The notes beneath the pieces were generated by a model. That model saw nothing but the letters and a program-made list of their open reading frames with translations. It had not been told where the DNA came from and did not search any database. Positions 26,693 through 35,933 of a stretch of 64,000 bases of DNA are shown here, in pieces; the stretch's first letter is position 1; each line of letters starts with the position of its first letter. The stretch comes from Lutibacter sp. A64 (GTDB lineage Bacteria > Bacteroidota > Bacteroidia > Flavobacteriales > Flavobacteriaceae). The translations under genes were made by a program, and so were the position numbers. The stretch covers positions 3,180,001 through 3,244,000 of the forward strand of contig NZ_CP092487.1 in NCBI RefSeq assembly GCF_022429565.1, written 5' to 3'.

Positions 26693-27071
26693 TCCAGTTT
26701 TTATTTTTTGTTTTAAATTATTTGTACTGTTAGGTATTGTTTTTGGAGTTCATTTAATATTCTTATTTTATTTAAAATTACCACTATTTAATAATTTAAT
26801 TTTGGCATCTTACGGTGTTAACTATTTATTAGCAATTGTTATTTTTATTGCTTTATACAAGCTTAGAAAAAAATATTTAGACCTACTTGGTTTTATATTT
26901 ATGGGTGGAAGTTTGTTAAAATTTACAATATTTTTTATTTTTTTCTTTCCAATTTTTAATAAAAATGGAAGCATAGATAAGTTAGAGTCTTTATCGTTTT
27001 TAGTGCCATACCTAACGTGCTTAGTGCTGGAGATAATTTATGTATCCAAACTATTGAATAACAAACTTTAA
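26676..27071 (+). CDS. Small four-helix membrane protein of the ATP synthase locus (DUF6168-like)
   Basis: A 131-residue hydrophobic protein with about four helices, for example LLGIVFGVHLIFLFYL and FIFMGGSLLKFTIFFIFFF. It occupies the place of atpI between AtpZ and subunit a. Position suggests a role in F0 assembly. I recognise the family only as flavobacterial ATP-synthase-linked. Confidence 0.7.
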   Translation: MINTINPVFIFCFKLFVLLGIVFGVHLIFLFYLKLPLFNNLILASYGVNYLLAIVIFIALYKLRKKYLDLLGFIFMGGSLLKFTIFFIFFFPIFNKNGSIDKLESLSFLVPYLTCLVLEIIYVSKLLNNKL

Positions 27072-27122
27072 ATAGGTTTAAATAGTCTTATTTAGATGGG
27101 GGAAAACATCAAAAAATATTTT

Positions 27123-27152
27123 TTGGTTTCTAATATAAAAACGTACATTTGC
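27123..27152 (+). promoter_or_regulatory. Promoter of atpBEFHAG
   Basis: An exact -7 element TACATTTGC (27144-27152) with -33 TTG at 27123-27125 (18-bp spacer) lies 35 bp upstream of atpB. This gives the ATP synthase genes their own strong promoter, separate from the sprE-bactofilin-AtpZ transcript. Confidence 0.65.
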
Positions 27153-27187
27153 AAAATATTTTTAGGGAACACTATTAATAAAGTGAT

Positions 27188-28285
27188 ATGCACAGAATTA
27201 ACTTGATAAAAATACTTACGTTACTGCTTTTAATGGTAACAATTTCAGCAAATGCACAACATGATGCTTCAAAAGAAGTTCATGGAGATTCTTCTAACGA
27301 AGATAAAGATATTAGAACTGAAATTAAAGAATATATAGCACATCACTTGCTAGATTCATATGATTTTACATTGTTTTCTTGGACAACAGATGCCGGAGAA
27401 CATAAATATTTTAGTGCTCCACTACCAGTAATCTTATGGGATGGTGGCTTAAAAGTATTCTCTTCTTCAAAATTTAATCACGGAGAAACATTAGCAGAAG
27501 TAGATGGTAATTATTACAAGTTATACCATAGTAAAATATACAAAACAGATGCAGCAGGTACTATAAATTATGATGAAGAACATCATGCTACAAATGTAAA
27601 GCCTTTAGATTTTTCTATTACTAAAAACGTTGTTTTTATTATGTTTGTTGCTGTTTTAATGCTGTTTATTTTTATTAGAATGGCTAAATCATACCAGAAC
27701 AATGCATTGCCAAAAGGAATAGGCCGTTTGTTAGAGCCTCTAATTGTATATATTAGAGATGATGTGGCAATTCCAAATATTGGAGAAAAACATTACAGAA
27801 AATACATGAGTTACTTGTTAACTGTATTTTTCTTTGTGTGGATAATAAACTTATTAGGTTTAACACCTCTAGGAGTTAATGTAACTAACAATATTGCAGT
27901 TACTTTTGCTTTAGCATTAATAACATATTTACTAACAACTTTTACAGCAAACAAAAATTACTGGAAACACATTTTTTGGATGCCAGGCGTACCAACATTA
28001 ATGAAAATTATTTTAGCGCCAATAGAATTGTTAGGAACATTTATTAAACCATTTTCATTAATGATTCGTTTGTATGCAAATATTACAGCAGGTCATATTG
28101 TATTAATGAGTATTATTGGTTTAATGTTTATTTTTAAAAGTTGGATTGGTAGTCCATTATCATTTGGACTGTCATTTGCTTTAGCATTATTAGAATTATT
28201 AGTAGCAGCGCTACAAGCATATATTTTCACTATGTTATCTGCATTGTACTTTGGTATGGCGGTAGAAGAACATGATGAACATTAA
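27188..28285 (+). CDS. atpB: F0F1 ATP synthase subunit a
   Basis: The 365-residue product is longer than the roughly 270 of E. coli because of a cleavable signal-like N-terminus (ending SANAQ) and a Bacteroidota-type extracytoplasmic domain (about 25-140). The core holds the essential Arg in SLMIRLYANITAGHIV and the final helix ALLELLVAALQAYIFTML. It forms the proton half-channels against the c-ring. Confidence 0.95.
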   Translation: MHRINLIKILTLLLLMVTISANAQHDASKEVHGDSSNEDKDIRTEIKEYIAHHLLDSYDFTLFSWTTDAGEHKYFSAPLPVILWDGGLKVFSSSKFNHGETLAEVDGNYYKLYHSKIYKTDAAGTINYDEEHHATNVKPLDFSITKNVVFIMFVAVLMLFIFIRMAKSYQNNALPKGIGRLLEPLIVYIRDDVAIPNIGEKHYRKYMSYLLTVFFFVWIINLLGLTPLGVNVTNNIAVTFALALITYLLTTFTANKNYWKHIFWMPGVPTLMKIILAPIELLGTFIKPFSLMIRLYANITAGHIVLMSIIGLMFIFKSWIGSPLSFGLSFALALLELLVAALQAYIFTMLSALYFGMAVEEHDEH

Positions 28286-28318
28286 AATTGAATGTTTAAT
28301 TAATTAATATATATAAAT

Positions 28319-28510
28319 ATGGAAGGTCTAAATTACATTGGAGCTGGAATAATTGTTATTGGTGCTGCTATTGGTATCGGTAGAATTGGAGGACAAGCAA
28401 TGGAAGCTATTGCTCGTCAACCAGAAGCTTCTGGAAAAATTCAAACTGCAATGCTTATTGCTGCAGCTTTGATTGAAGGTATTGGATTTGCTGCTTTATT
28501 TGCAGCTTAA
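28319..28510 (+). CDS. atpE: F0F1 ATP synthase subunit c
   Basis: The 63-residue hairpin has the polar loop ARQPEASGK (R33, Q34, P35) and the ion-binding Glu at 53 (ALIEGIGFAAL). Gly, not Ser or Thr, follows the Glu, and the first helix lacks the Q of sodium-type rings, so proton coupling is expected. The gene is followed by a perfect 12-bp hairpin. Confidence 0.95.
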   Translation: MEGLNYIGAGIIVIGAAIGIGRIGGQAMEAIARQPEASGKIQTAMLIAAALIEGIGFAALFAA

Positions 28511-28519
28511 GAAAAAATA

Positions 28520-28548
28520 AATAGCTACAACGGTTGGTTGTAGCTATT
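28520..28548 (+). promoter_or_regulatory. Perfect hairpin directly after atpE
   Basis: AATAGCTACAAC (28520-28531) and GTTGTAGCTATT (28537-28548) form a 12-bp stem with loop GGTTG, ten bases after the atpE stop. There is no following T tract, so it is more likely a processing or stabilising stem than a full terminator. Confidence 0.7.
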
Positions 28549-28584
28549 ATTTAAACTATTAATTAAAGAATAACAAAACAAAAA

Positions 28585-29085
28585 ATGGATAAGTTAATAG
28601 AACAGTTTTCTATAGGTTTATTTTTCTGGCAATTAGTTTTATTTATTGTCTTAGTACTTGCATTGCATAAATTTGCTTGGAAACCTATTTTAAACTCAGT
28701 TAATGAAAGAGAAGACGGTATAAAAGATGCATTAGACGAAGCTGAAAATGCGCGTAAAGAAATGCAAAACCTAACAGCAGATAACGAACGTATTTTAAAA
28801 GAAGCGCGTGCGCAACGCGATGCACTTTTAAAAGAAGCGCGTGAAATGAAAGAAGGTATTATATCTGAAGCCAAAAATGAAGCACAAGCACAAGCAACTA
28901 AAATTGTAGCACAAGCACAAGCAACTATCCAAGCTGAAAAACAAGCTGCAATTACAGATTTAAAAAATCAAGTTGCTGAATTATCAGTAGATATAGCAGA
29001 AAAAGTTGTTAGAGGTGAATTAGCAGATAAAAACAAGCAAATTAAACTTGTTGAAGAGCTATTAAAAGAAGTAACTATTAGCTAA
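28585..29085 (+). CDS. atpF: F0F1 ATP synthase subunit b
   Basis: The 166-residue protein has one N-terminal membrane helix (SIGLFFWQLVLFIVLVLALH) and a long charged coiled coil, as expected for the peripheral stalk. Seven-residue runs such as KEARAQRDALLKEAREMKEG are typical. Confidence 0.95.
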   Translation: MDKLIEQFSIGLFFWQLVLFIVLVLALHKFAWKPILNSVNEREDGIKDALDEAENARKEMQNLTADNERILKEARAQRDALLKEAREMKEGIISEAKNEAQAQATKIVAQAQATIQAEKQAAITDLKNQVAELSVDIAEKVVRGELADKNKQIKLVEELLKEVTIS

Positions 29086-29095
29086 TAAAATTCAA

Positions 29096-29632
29096 ATGAG
29101 CGGATCTAGAGCAGCAGTAAGATATGCAAAAGCAATATTAAGTTTTGCACTTGAACAATCGAAAGAAGTTGAAGTGAATAACGATATGTTGATGGTTGTA
29201 AGTACAATTGAAGAAAGTAAAGATTTACAATTGGTTTTAAATAGTCCAGTTTTAAAAGCGGAGTCTAAAAAAGCCGCTTTAAAAGAAATTTTTTCTTCAA
29301 AAGTATCTGGTTTAACTATTGGCTTAATAGATCTTTTAGTTGAAAATAAAAGATTATCAATCTTAACAGACGTAGCTGAAAAATATACTGTTATTTTTGA
29401 TGAGTTAAAAGGAATAGAAGTTGCTAAAGTAACAACAGCAGTTCCATTAACAGAAGCTTTAAATACCCAAGTGCTTGCTAAAATAAAAGAAGTTACTGGC
29501 AAAGAAGCTACTATAGAAAATACTATAGATCCTAGTATTATTGGTGGATTTATATTACGTATTGGAGATATTCAATACGATGCAAGTATTTCAAATAAAT
29601 TACAAGTATTAAAAAGAGAATTTGAAAATTAA
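29096..29632 (+). CDS. atpH: F0F1 ATP synthase subunit delta
   Basis: The 178-residue protein starts SGSRAAVRYAKAILSFA and ends with the family motif ENTIDPSIIGGFILRIGDIQYDASISNKL. It caps the F1 head and joins it to subunit b. It starts 11 bp after atpF. Confidence 0.95.
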   Translation: MSGSRAAVRYAKAILSFALEQSKEVEVNNDMLMVVSTIEESKDLQLVLNSPVLKAESKKAALKEIFSSKVSGLTIGLIDLLVENKRLSILTDVAEKYTVIFDELKGIEVAKVTTAVPLTEALNTQVLAKIKEVTGKEATIENTIDPSIIGGFILRIGDIQYDASISNKLQVLKREFEN

Positions 29633-29682
29633 TAGTTTTTAAATTTAAATATAAAAGATTTTAGTATTAAAAAATATATAAA

Positions 29683-31260
29683 ATGGCATCAATAAAACCA
29701 GCTGAAGTATCAGCGATTTTAAAACAACAATTAGCAGGCTTTGAAGCATCAGCTTCATTAGACGAAGTGGGAACAGTATTACAAGTAGGTGATGGTATAG
29801 CACGTGTATATGGTTTAGCAAATGTTCAATATGGTGAGTTAGTTGAGTTTCAAGATGGATTAGAAGGAATTGTACTAAACTTAGAAGAAGACAATGTAGG
29901 TGTTGTTTTATTAGGACATTCTTCTGCAATTAAAGAAGGTTCTACTGTAAAACGTACTGAGCGTATTGCCTCATTAAAAGTAGGTGAAGGAATTGTTGGT
30001 CGTGTAGTAAATACCTTAGGTTTTCCAATTGATGGTAAAGGTGCTATTCAAGGTGAAACTTTTGAAATGCCATTAGAGCGTAAAGCTCCTGGTGTAATTT
30101 ATAGAGAGCCAGTAACAGAACCATTACAAACAGGTTTAAAAGCAGTTGATGCTATGATTCCTGTTGGTAGAGGACAACGTGAGCTTATTATTGGTGACCG
30201 CCAAACTGGTAAATCAACAGTTGCTATTGATACTATTATCAATCAAAAAGAATTTTACGATGCTGGTGTTCCAGTATATTGTATATATGTTGCAATTGGT
30301 CAAAAAGCATCTACAGTTGCTGCCATTGCAAATTTATTAGAAGAAAAAGGAGCTTTAGCTTATACAACAATTGTTGCTGCTAATGCATCTGACCCTGCTG
30401 CAATGCAAGTATATGCTCCAATGGGAGGTGCTGCAATTGGAGAATATTTTAGAGATACAGGTCGTCCAGCTTTAATTGTTTATGATGATTTATCTAAACA
30501 AGCTGTTGCGTACCGTGAAATTTCTTTATTATTACGTCGTCCACCAGGACGTGAAGCATACCCAGGAGATGTTTTTTACTTACACTCTCGTTTATTAGAA
30601 CGTGCTGCAAAAGTTATTAATGATGATACAATTGCGGCTCAAATGAATGATGTTCCAAAATCTTTACAAGGAAAAGTAAAAGGAGGAGGTTCTTTAACAG
30701 CCTTACCAATTATTGAAACACAAGCAGGAGACGTTTCGGCATATATTCCAACAAATGTAATTTCAATTACAGACGGACAAATTTTCTTAGACGGAGATTT
30801 ATTTAATTCAGGTGTACGCCCGGCTATTAACGTAGGTATTTCAGTATCTCGTGTAGGTGGTAACGCTCAAATTAAATCAATGAAAAAAGTAGCAGGTACA
30901 TTAAAATTAGATCAAGCGCAATTTCGTGAACTAGAAGCGTTTGCTAAATTTGGTTCTGATTTAGATGCAGCTACAATGAATGTGATTTCAAAAGGACAAC
31001 GCAATGTTGAAATTTTAAAACAAGCACAAGCAGATCCATTTAAAGTTGAAGATCAAATTGCAATTATTTATGCAGGTTCTAAAAATTTATTAAGAAATGT
31101 TCCTGTTGAAAAAGTTAAAGAATTTGAAAGCGATTATATTCAATTATTAAATGCTAAACATAGAGATACATTAGATACTTTAAAAGCTGGTAAATTAACA
31201 GATGAAGTAATTGATGTTTTAACAGTTGCAGCAAAAGAAGTTTCAGAAAAATACGCTTAA
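29683..31260 (+). CDS. atpA: F0F1 ATP synthase subunit alpha
   Basis: The 525-residue subunit has P-loop GDRQTGKST (171-179), [10 protein letters not shown] and the arginine-finger region [20 protein letters not shown]. Length and motifs are complete. Codon use is strongly biased, as expected for a highly expressed gene. A 13-14 bp hairpin follows. Confidence 0.97.
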   Translation: MASIKPAEVSAILKQQLAGFEASASLDEVGTVLQVGDGIARVYGLANVQYGELVEFQDGLEGIVLNLEEDNVGVVLLGHSSAIKEGSTVKRTERIASLKVGEGIVGRVVNTLGFPIDGKGAIQGETFEMPLERKAPGVIYREPVTEPLQTGLKAVDAMIPVGRGQRELIIGDRQTGKSTVAIDTIINQKEFYDAGVPVYCIYVAIGQKASTVAAIANLLEEKGALAYTTIVAANASDPAAMQVYAPMGGAAIGEYFRDTGRPALIVYDDLSKQAVAYREISLLLRRPPGREAYPGDVFYLHSRLLERAAKVINDDTIAAQMNDVPKSLQGKVKGGGSLTALPIIETQAGDVSAYIPTNVISITDGQIFLDGDLFNSGVRPAINVGISVSRVGGNAQIKSMKKVAGTLKLDQAQFRELEAFAKFGSDLDAATMNVISKGQRNVEILKQAQADPFKVEDQIAIIYAGSKNLLRNVPVEKVKEFESDYIQLLNAKHRDTLDTLKAGKLTDEVIDVLTVAAKEVSEKYA

Positions 31261-31274
31261 TTAAGATTTTTTAG

Positions 31275-31308
31275 TATTTAGTATTGAGTTTTTTCTCAAT
31301 ACTAAATA
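31275..31308 (+). promoter_or_regulatory. Perfect hairpin between atpA and atpG
   Basis: ATTTAGTATTGAG (31276-31288) pairs exactly with CTCAATACTAAAT (31295-31307) around six T, and 31275/31308 extend it. No T tract follows the stem. It may protect the upstream alpha message or reduce read-through into atpG. Confidence 0.7.
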
Positions 31309-31329
31309 TTCACTAGATACCAGATATAA

Positions 31330-32193
31330 ATGGCAAACTTAAAAGAAATACGTAACAGAATTACATCCATTGGTTCAACAATGCAAATTACCAGTGCCAT
31401 GAAAATGGTATCGGCTGCAAAGTTGAAAAAAGCACAAGATGCAATTACACAAATGCGTCCGTATGCCGAAAAACTCACAGAACTTTTACAAAGTTTAAGT
31501 ACAACTTTAGAAGGTGAAGTAGGTGGCGTTTATTCTGAACAAAGAGAAGTTTCAAAAGTATTATTAGTTGTAATTACATCTAATAGAGGTTTATGTGGTG
31601 GTTTTAACTCTTCTATAATTAAAGAAACTGCAAAATACATTAAAAATTCTTACAGCGGTAAACAAGTTGAACTTCTAACAATTGGTAAAAAAGGAAATGA
31701 TATTTTAGCTAAGAAACATACTGTTATTGAAAATAATAACGATATTTTTGATGAATTAACATTTGAAAATGTTGCTGTTATCGCTAACAAAATAATGGAT
31801 ATGTATGCTGAAGGTGATTACGATAAAGTTGAATTAATTTACAATAGATTTAAAAATGCTGCAACACAAATAACTACGGTAGAGCAATTTTTACCTATTG
31901 AACCAATGAAAGAAGGTGAAGTTACTTCAAATGCTGATTATATATTTGAGCCATCTAAAGCTGAAATTGTATTAGAATTGATTCCTAAATCATTAAAAAC
32001 TCAATTATACAAAGCACTTAGAGATTCTTTTGCATCTGAACACGGCGCTCGTATGACTGCAATGCATAAGGCAACTGATAACGCAACAGATTTACGAGAC
32101 GAGTTATTATTAACTTATAACAAAGCCCGTCAAGCTGCTATTACAAACGAAATATTAGAAATTGTTGGTGGTGCAGAGGCTTTGAATAATTAG
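31330..32193 (+). CDS. atpG: F0F1 ATP synthase subunit gamma
   Basis: The 287-residue protein starts MANLKEIRNRITSIGSTMQITSAMKMV and ends RQAAITNEILEIVGGAEALNN, the two termini that form the rotor coiled coil. It is the last gene of the cluster: atpD and atpC do not follow. Its last codons are duplicated 54 bp downstream. Confidence 0.95.
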   Translation: MANLKEIRNRITSIGSTMQITSAMKMVSAAKLKKAQDAITQMRPYAEKLTELLQSLSTTLEGEVGGVYSEQREVSKVLLVVITSNRGLCGGFNSSIIKETAKYIKNSYSGKQVELLTIGKKGNDILAKKHTVIENNNDIFDELTFENVAVIANKIMDMYAEGDYDKVELIYNRFKNAATQITTVEQFLPIEPMKEGEVTSNADYIFEPSKAEIVLELIPKSLKTQLYKALRDSFASEHGARMTAMHKATDNATDLRDELLLTYNKARQAAITNEILEIVGGAEALNN

Positions 32194-32265
32194 ACGCAGA
32201 GTAGCGAAGTCAAATTATCCAAAAGCGCGGAGGCTTTAAACAATTAGACGCAGAGTAGCGAAGTC
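32173..32265 (+). repeat. Tandem 39-bp repeat at the end of atpG
   Basis: Copy 1 (32173-32211) covers the last six codons of atpG, the TAG and 18 bp more. Copy 2 (32227-32265) lies 54 bp on, in the same reading frame, with three differences, all at third codon positions and all synonymous (GCA/GCG, TTG/TTA, AAT/AAC). The last 24 bp are identical. Confidence 0.8.
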
Positions 32266-32306
32266 CTAAAATTCTCACTCTAGATTAAAAATACATTGAA
32301 AAATAT

Positions 32307-32341
32307 AAAAGAGCTTTCCATTGTGGTAAGCTCTTTTTTTT
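32307..32341 (+). terminator. Rho-independent terminator of the atp operon
   Basis: AAAAGAGCTT (32307-32316) and AAGCTCTTTT (32328-32337) form a 10-bp stem with an 11-nt loop, followed by more T. Confidence 0.85.
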
Positions 32342-32384
32342 AACTTGGTATATGTTTTGTAATACTATTTTAAATTTTTATAAA

Positions 32385-32855
32385 ATGAAAAAATTACGAT
32401 ATTTAATAAGTTTTGGAATGCTAGCTTTACTATTTTCTTGTGGTAGTACTTCAAATAATAAATTAGAAAAGCACCTTCCATTTAATATACATAATGCATT
32501 CTATACTTCTTGGTTTGGCCAACAGCCAGGAGCTAAAGGTTATACAATTTATCTTGAGATTGATAATTCTAATATTACTTTAGATTCTATATATTTTAGA
32601 AATATGTCTGCTAAGTTAGAAAAGAAGGACACTTCTATAGGTGAAAACACTTATTTTGGAACGTTTAAAATGCCAAATAGTATAAAAAATTATGTATTGC
32701 ATAGTGATTCTAAAAAAGAGTTCGGAAATCAACTCCCTGATATTTCAAAAAATATACCTTTTAGTTTAACTAAAAACGAAGCTGTAATCTCTTTTTTTAG
32801 TAAAAATAAAATAAACTATTATAAAATTTCAGAGATAAAAGAGGGTAATAAATAA
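32385..32855 (+). CDS. Small lipoprotein of unknown function
   Basis: From ATG 32385 (156 residues) the protein has a lipoprotein signal ending LLFSCGS. The body contains HNAFYTSWFGQQPGAKGYTI and alternating beta-type segments. No known domain is recognised. It follows the atp terminator and is probably transcribed alone. An earlier in-frame ATG at 32352 would place extra residues before the signal and is unlikely. Confidence 0.6.
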   Translation: MKKLRYLISFGMLALLFSCGSTSNNKLEKHLPFNIHNAFYTSWFGQQPGAKGYTIYLEIDNSNITLDSIYFRNMSAKLEKKDTSIGENTYFGTFKMPNSIKNYVLHSDSKKEFGNQLPDISKNIPFSLTKNEAVISFFSKNKINYYKISEIKEGNK

Positions 32856-32973
32856 ATATTATTTAAGTTTTAATTGACATAATTTCAGTTGGTTAACGTT
32901 TATTTATTGAGTTTATTATTTTTTTGGCATAGATTTTGAATTTTCTACAGTATAACAATAAAACCAGATGATT

Positions 32974-33903
32974 ATGAAAACTTTAAAATTACTTTTTGCT
33001 AGCCTTATTATTGGAGTGTCATTTTCATCTTGTAGCGTATCTATAGGAGATGAAGATTATTATTACGGACGTTTAGAAGAGGTTATTACAGATTATGATT
33101 TATGGTATATAGATTATAATAAAACAACGGGAACGGGAGATGTACCTTTTTTATCTAAAGCGTTTACTATTTCATTTATAAATGGAAGAGTATATGCAAA
33201 TAATAATATAGTTGGTATTGGAATTAATGGTGATGGATATGGAGTTCAAATAGGATATTACGATACGTATAACGGATTCTTAGAAATAGATCATAATTTA
33301 GATGGTTATTATGATTTTGATGTTATTGAAGTATCGAGAGATAGAATACGATTAAAAGACAATTATAATAATGTAACCTATTATTTAGAAGGGTATCAAC
33401 AATACAATTTTGATTACGATCAAGTGTTTTATGACAATATTGAGTATTTCTTACAAGAATATAATGCTTGGGAAAAAAATTATACTAGTAATGCGGGTTA
33501 TGTAAATGAATTTGATAATGAAAACTTTTTAGCATTTACACCTGAAAATTTAACAACATTTTATTCTTCACAAGATAAAGTTGGCACGCAAATTGCTAGT
33601 ATATATTGGGATTATGTAGGTGGCTATTCGGTGTATGATGTACAAGGATATGATGATTTAAAAATTTTAACATTAAATTATGATTTGTACGGTACTGAAG
33701 AGTTTGAGTTGAGCGTTGTAAATGATGGAAGGATTAGTTTGTACCACATTGATTCTGGAACAACTTACGAGTTTACCGGAAGAGGTTACATACAATATTT
33801 AAAAAATAGTTCAGAAAAAAATGCAGTTGAGAGTGTAAGTAATGAGGGTAGAAAACGAACTAAGGTAATAAGAGAAACAAAAGTTAGAAGAAATTTAAAA
33901 TAA
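32974..33903 (+). CDS. Tyr/Asp-rich lipoprotein of unknown function
   Basis: From ATG 32974 (309 residues) the lipobox Cys is residue 20 (VSFSSCSVS). The body is very rich in Tyr, Asp and Asn and seems to contain two similar beta-domains: LSKAFTISFINGRVYANNNIVG with FLEIDHNLDGYYDFDVIEVS, then LTTFYSSQDKVGTQIAS with LKILTLNYDLYGTEEFELSVV. A basic tail (RKRTKVIRETKVRRNLK) ends it. Cell-surface beta-sheet protein; function unknown. Confidence 0.65.
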   Translation: MKTLKLLFASLIIGVSFSSCSVSIGDEDYYYGRLEEVITDYDLWYIDYNKTTGTGDVPFLSKAFTISFINGRVYANNNIVGIGINGDGYGVQIGYYDTYNGFLEIDHNLDGYYDFDVIEVSRDRIRLKDNYNNVTYYLEGYQQYNFDYDQVFYDNIEYFLQEYNAWEKNYTSNAGYVNEFDNENFLAFTPENLTTFYSSQDKVGTQIASIYWDYVGGYSVYDVQGYDDLKILTLNYDLYGTEEFELSVVNDGRISLYHIDSGTTYEFTGRGYIQYLKNSSEKNAVESVSNEGRKRTKVIRETKVRRNLK

Positions 33904-33950
33904 AGTTTGGTTAGTTGATTTTTAGTTGGCTATTTCGATAGCTAACTAGT

Positions 33951-33980
33951 AAAACCGCTCCTTTTTGGAGCGGTTTTTTT
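33951..33980 (+). terminator. Rho-independent terminator after the Tyr/Asp-rich lipoprotein
   Basis: AAAACCGCTCC (33951-33961) and GGAGCGGTTTT (33967-33977) form an 11-bp stem with a T5 loop and a T tract. A weaker hairpin (33922-33949) precedes it. Confidence 0.85.
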
Positions 33981-34012
33981 GTACCTTTATACTTCAAAAA
34001 AAATATTTTAAA

Positions 34013-34768
34013 ATGAAATCAAAAACTGCATTTATAACAGGAGCAACTTCTGGTATAGGAAAAGCTACAGCAGAAATTTTTGCTAAAAACAATATAAATT
34101 TAATTCTTTGTGGTAGAAGAAGTGAACGTTTAACAGCGCTAAAAGAAACGTTGGGTAAATTAACCAATGTTATTACTTTACAATTTGACGTAAGTGATAA
34201 AGATGCCGTGTTTAAAGCTATAGAAACATTGCCTTCAGCTTTTAAAAAAATTGATATCTTAATTAATAATGCCGGAAATGCACATGGCTTAAGCAGTATT
34301 CAAGATGGTAGTATTGACGATTGGGACGCTATGTTAGATATTAATGTGAAAGGTTTGTTGTATGTTTCAAAAGCAATTATGCCTCAAATGGTAAATAGAA
34401 ATGAGGGATTTATTGTAAATATAGGCTCTATTGCTGGGAAAGATGTATATCCTAACGGAAATGTGTATTGCGCATCTAAACACGCTGTAAATGCTTTAAA
34501 TAAGGCAATGCGTATTGATTTAAATAAGCATAATATTAGAGTTGCTGCAATTCATCCGGGTGCAGTAGAAACAGAGTTTTCTGAAGTTCGTTTTAAAGGT
34601 GATGTAGAAAAAGCTAAAAATGTATATGCAGGTTACAAGGCTTTGCAAGCAATAGACATTGCAGAAATTATTTATTTTGTAATTACTCGCCCGGTTCATG
34701 TTAATATAGAAGATTTAATTGTTTATCCTACAGCGCAGGCAAGTGCAACAATTTTAAATAAAGAATAA
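34013..34768 (+). CDS. Short-chain dehydrogenase/reductase, YdfG-like
   Basis: Start ATG at 34013 (251 residues); an upstream in-frame ATG at 33965 lies inside the preceding terminator and is rejected. Motifs: GATSGIGK, NNAGNAHGL, IVNIGSIAG, YCASK (Y-x3-K) and HPGAVETEFSEVRF. The last motif is typical of the YdfG group, which reduces serine, 3-hydroxy acids or malonic semialdehyde. Confidence 0.85.
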   Translation: MKSKTAFITGATSGIGKATAEIFAKNNINLILCGRRSERLTALKETLGKLTNVITLQFDVSDKDAVFKAIETLPSAFKKIDILINNAGNAHGLSSIQDGSIDDWDAMLDINVKGLLYVSKAIMPQMVNRNEGFIVNIGSIAGKDVYPNGNVYCASKHAVNALNKAMRIDLNKHNIRVAAIHPGAVETEFSEVRFKGDVEKAKNVYAGYKALQAIDIAEIIYFVITRPVHVNIEDLIVYPTAQASATILNKE

Positions 34769-34778
34769 TTAGATTAAA

Positions 34779-35918
34779 ATGATAAACAAACGTTTACTAA
34801 TAAAAAATTTACTAGCACAAAATGATGAAAATAGCTTTTATGATAAAAAGTTAAAAGTGCTATTAGATTCTAATGAGGGGAAAGCTAAATTTTTAAAACA
34901 CGTTTGCGCATTATCTAATTCTAACCCAGAAAATAATTCATACATAGTAATTGGAGTTGAAGATCAATTAAATTTAATTAAAGGTGTAGATTTTTTTGAT
35001 GATAGTAAAATTCAAAATTTAGTAAATTCATATTTAGAAAATCCGCCTAAAATTCAATACGAAAACATCCGGTTTCCAAGCTTACCACGTTATAAAGTTA
35101 TCGGTTTGGTTACTATACATCCTAATAATAAAATTACCCGTTTAAAAAAACAACTATGGAAATATGCAAAAGGACGTATTTTTTATAGAAGAGGAAGTAC
35201 TTCTATGTCTACTTTAGTAAAATTTGAATTAAAAAGTACCAATAAAGAAATTGTAGAAGCTATTGAAAAAAAAGCGAGTAATAATATAAAACTAACATTA
35301 GATGGGGTTTTCGATTTTTTTGAAAGACATAAAGAAGCATATAATCCTATTTATAAAGTCTTTAATGAACAATTTGTGTTGTGTTGGGCTGGAGAGAAAA
35401 AAATTGTAGGAGATAAAGTTTTTTATTCTAGAGTTGATATTGAACTTATAGATGAGCAAGTCCGTTTGTTTTATTCTGCATTAGATGAAGTTAAGATAGA
35501 AGTGAATGCTCAATCGTTTATTATTACAGAATATGTTTTTTTAAGAATTAAAGACGAATTTGATTTTTATCCTTTAGAAAAAACAGTTATTAATTTTAAG
35601 GAAAATGGTAAATATGATATTGTAACAAAGCTTTTATTTAAACCGCCTCGTTTTAATAAAAAAGAACTACGATGTATATTTAATAATTGCAATACTATTT
35701 TAGATAAATTAAAAAATAAACAACCTCTAAGTGAGGTTGAGTGTGAAGATGTAAAAGAGTTACCAACAAATTATATGATTTGTGTGTTAAACCAAATACC
35801 CAATGCTTTTTCTAAATTAAAAGAATCTAAAAGCTATTTAAAAAACTTAGAAAATAAATCTAGTTATATAAAATATAAAGAAGCTGTGCGGGTTTTAAGA
35901 AAGGCAAATTACCCTTAA
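34779..35918 (+). CDS. AlbA_2 / Schlafen-type putative nucleic-acid-binding protein
   Basis: The 379-residue protein has an N-terminal AlbA_2-like domain (about 15-150): FLKHVCALSNSN, YIVIGVEDQLNLIKGVDFFD, then YRRGSTSM. These proteins are often listed as ATP-binding or DNA-binding regulators. The C-terminal half is not recognised. It starts ten bases after the SDR gene and is probably co-transcribed with it. Confidence 0.7.
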   Translation: MINKRLLIKNLLAQNDENSFYDKKLKVLLDSNEGKAKFLKHVCALSNSNPENNSYIVIGVEDQLNLIKGVDFFDDSKIQNLVNSYLENPPKIQYENIRFPSLPRYKVIGLVTIHPNNKITRLKKQLWKYAKGRIFYRRGSTSMSTLVKFELKSTNKEIVEAIEKKASNNIKLTLDGVFDFFERHKEAYNPIYKVFNEQFVLCWAGEKKIVGDKVFYSRVDIELIDEQVRLFYSALDEVKIEVNAQSFIITEYVFLRIKDEFDFYPLEKTVINFKENGKYDIVTKLLFKPPRFNKKELRCIFNNCNTILDKLKNKQPLSEVECEDVKELPTNYMICVLNQIPNAFSKLKESKSYLKNLENKSSYIKYKEAVRVLRKANYP

Positions 35919-35933
35919 TAAAAACTAAAAAAA

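Noticed and set aside
32173..32265. CRISPR-like repeat
   Set aside because: Only two copies, one of them coding, with a 15-bp gap; no cas genes.
33965..34012. N-terminal extension of the second SDR
   Set aside because: The extra codons lie within the preceding terminator and before the usual SDR start.
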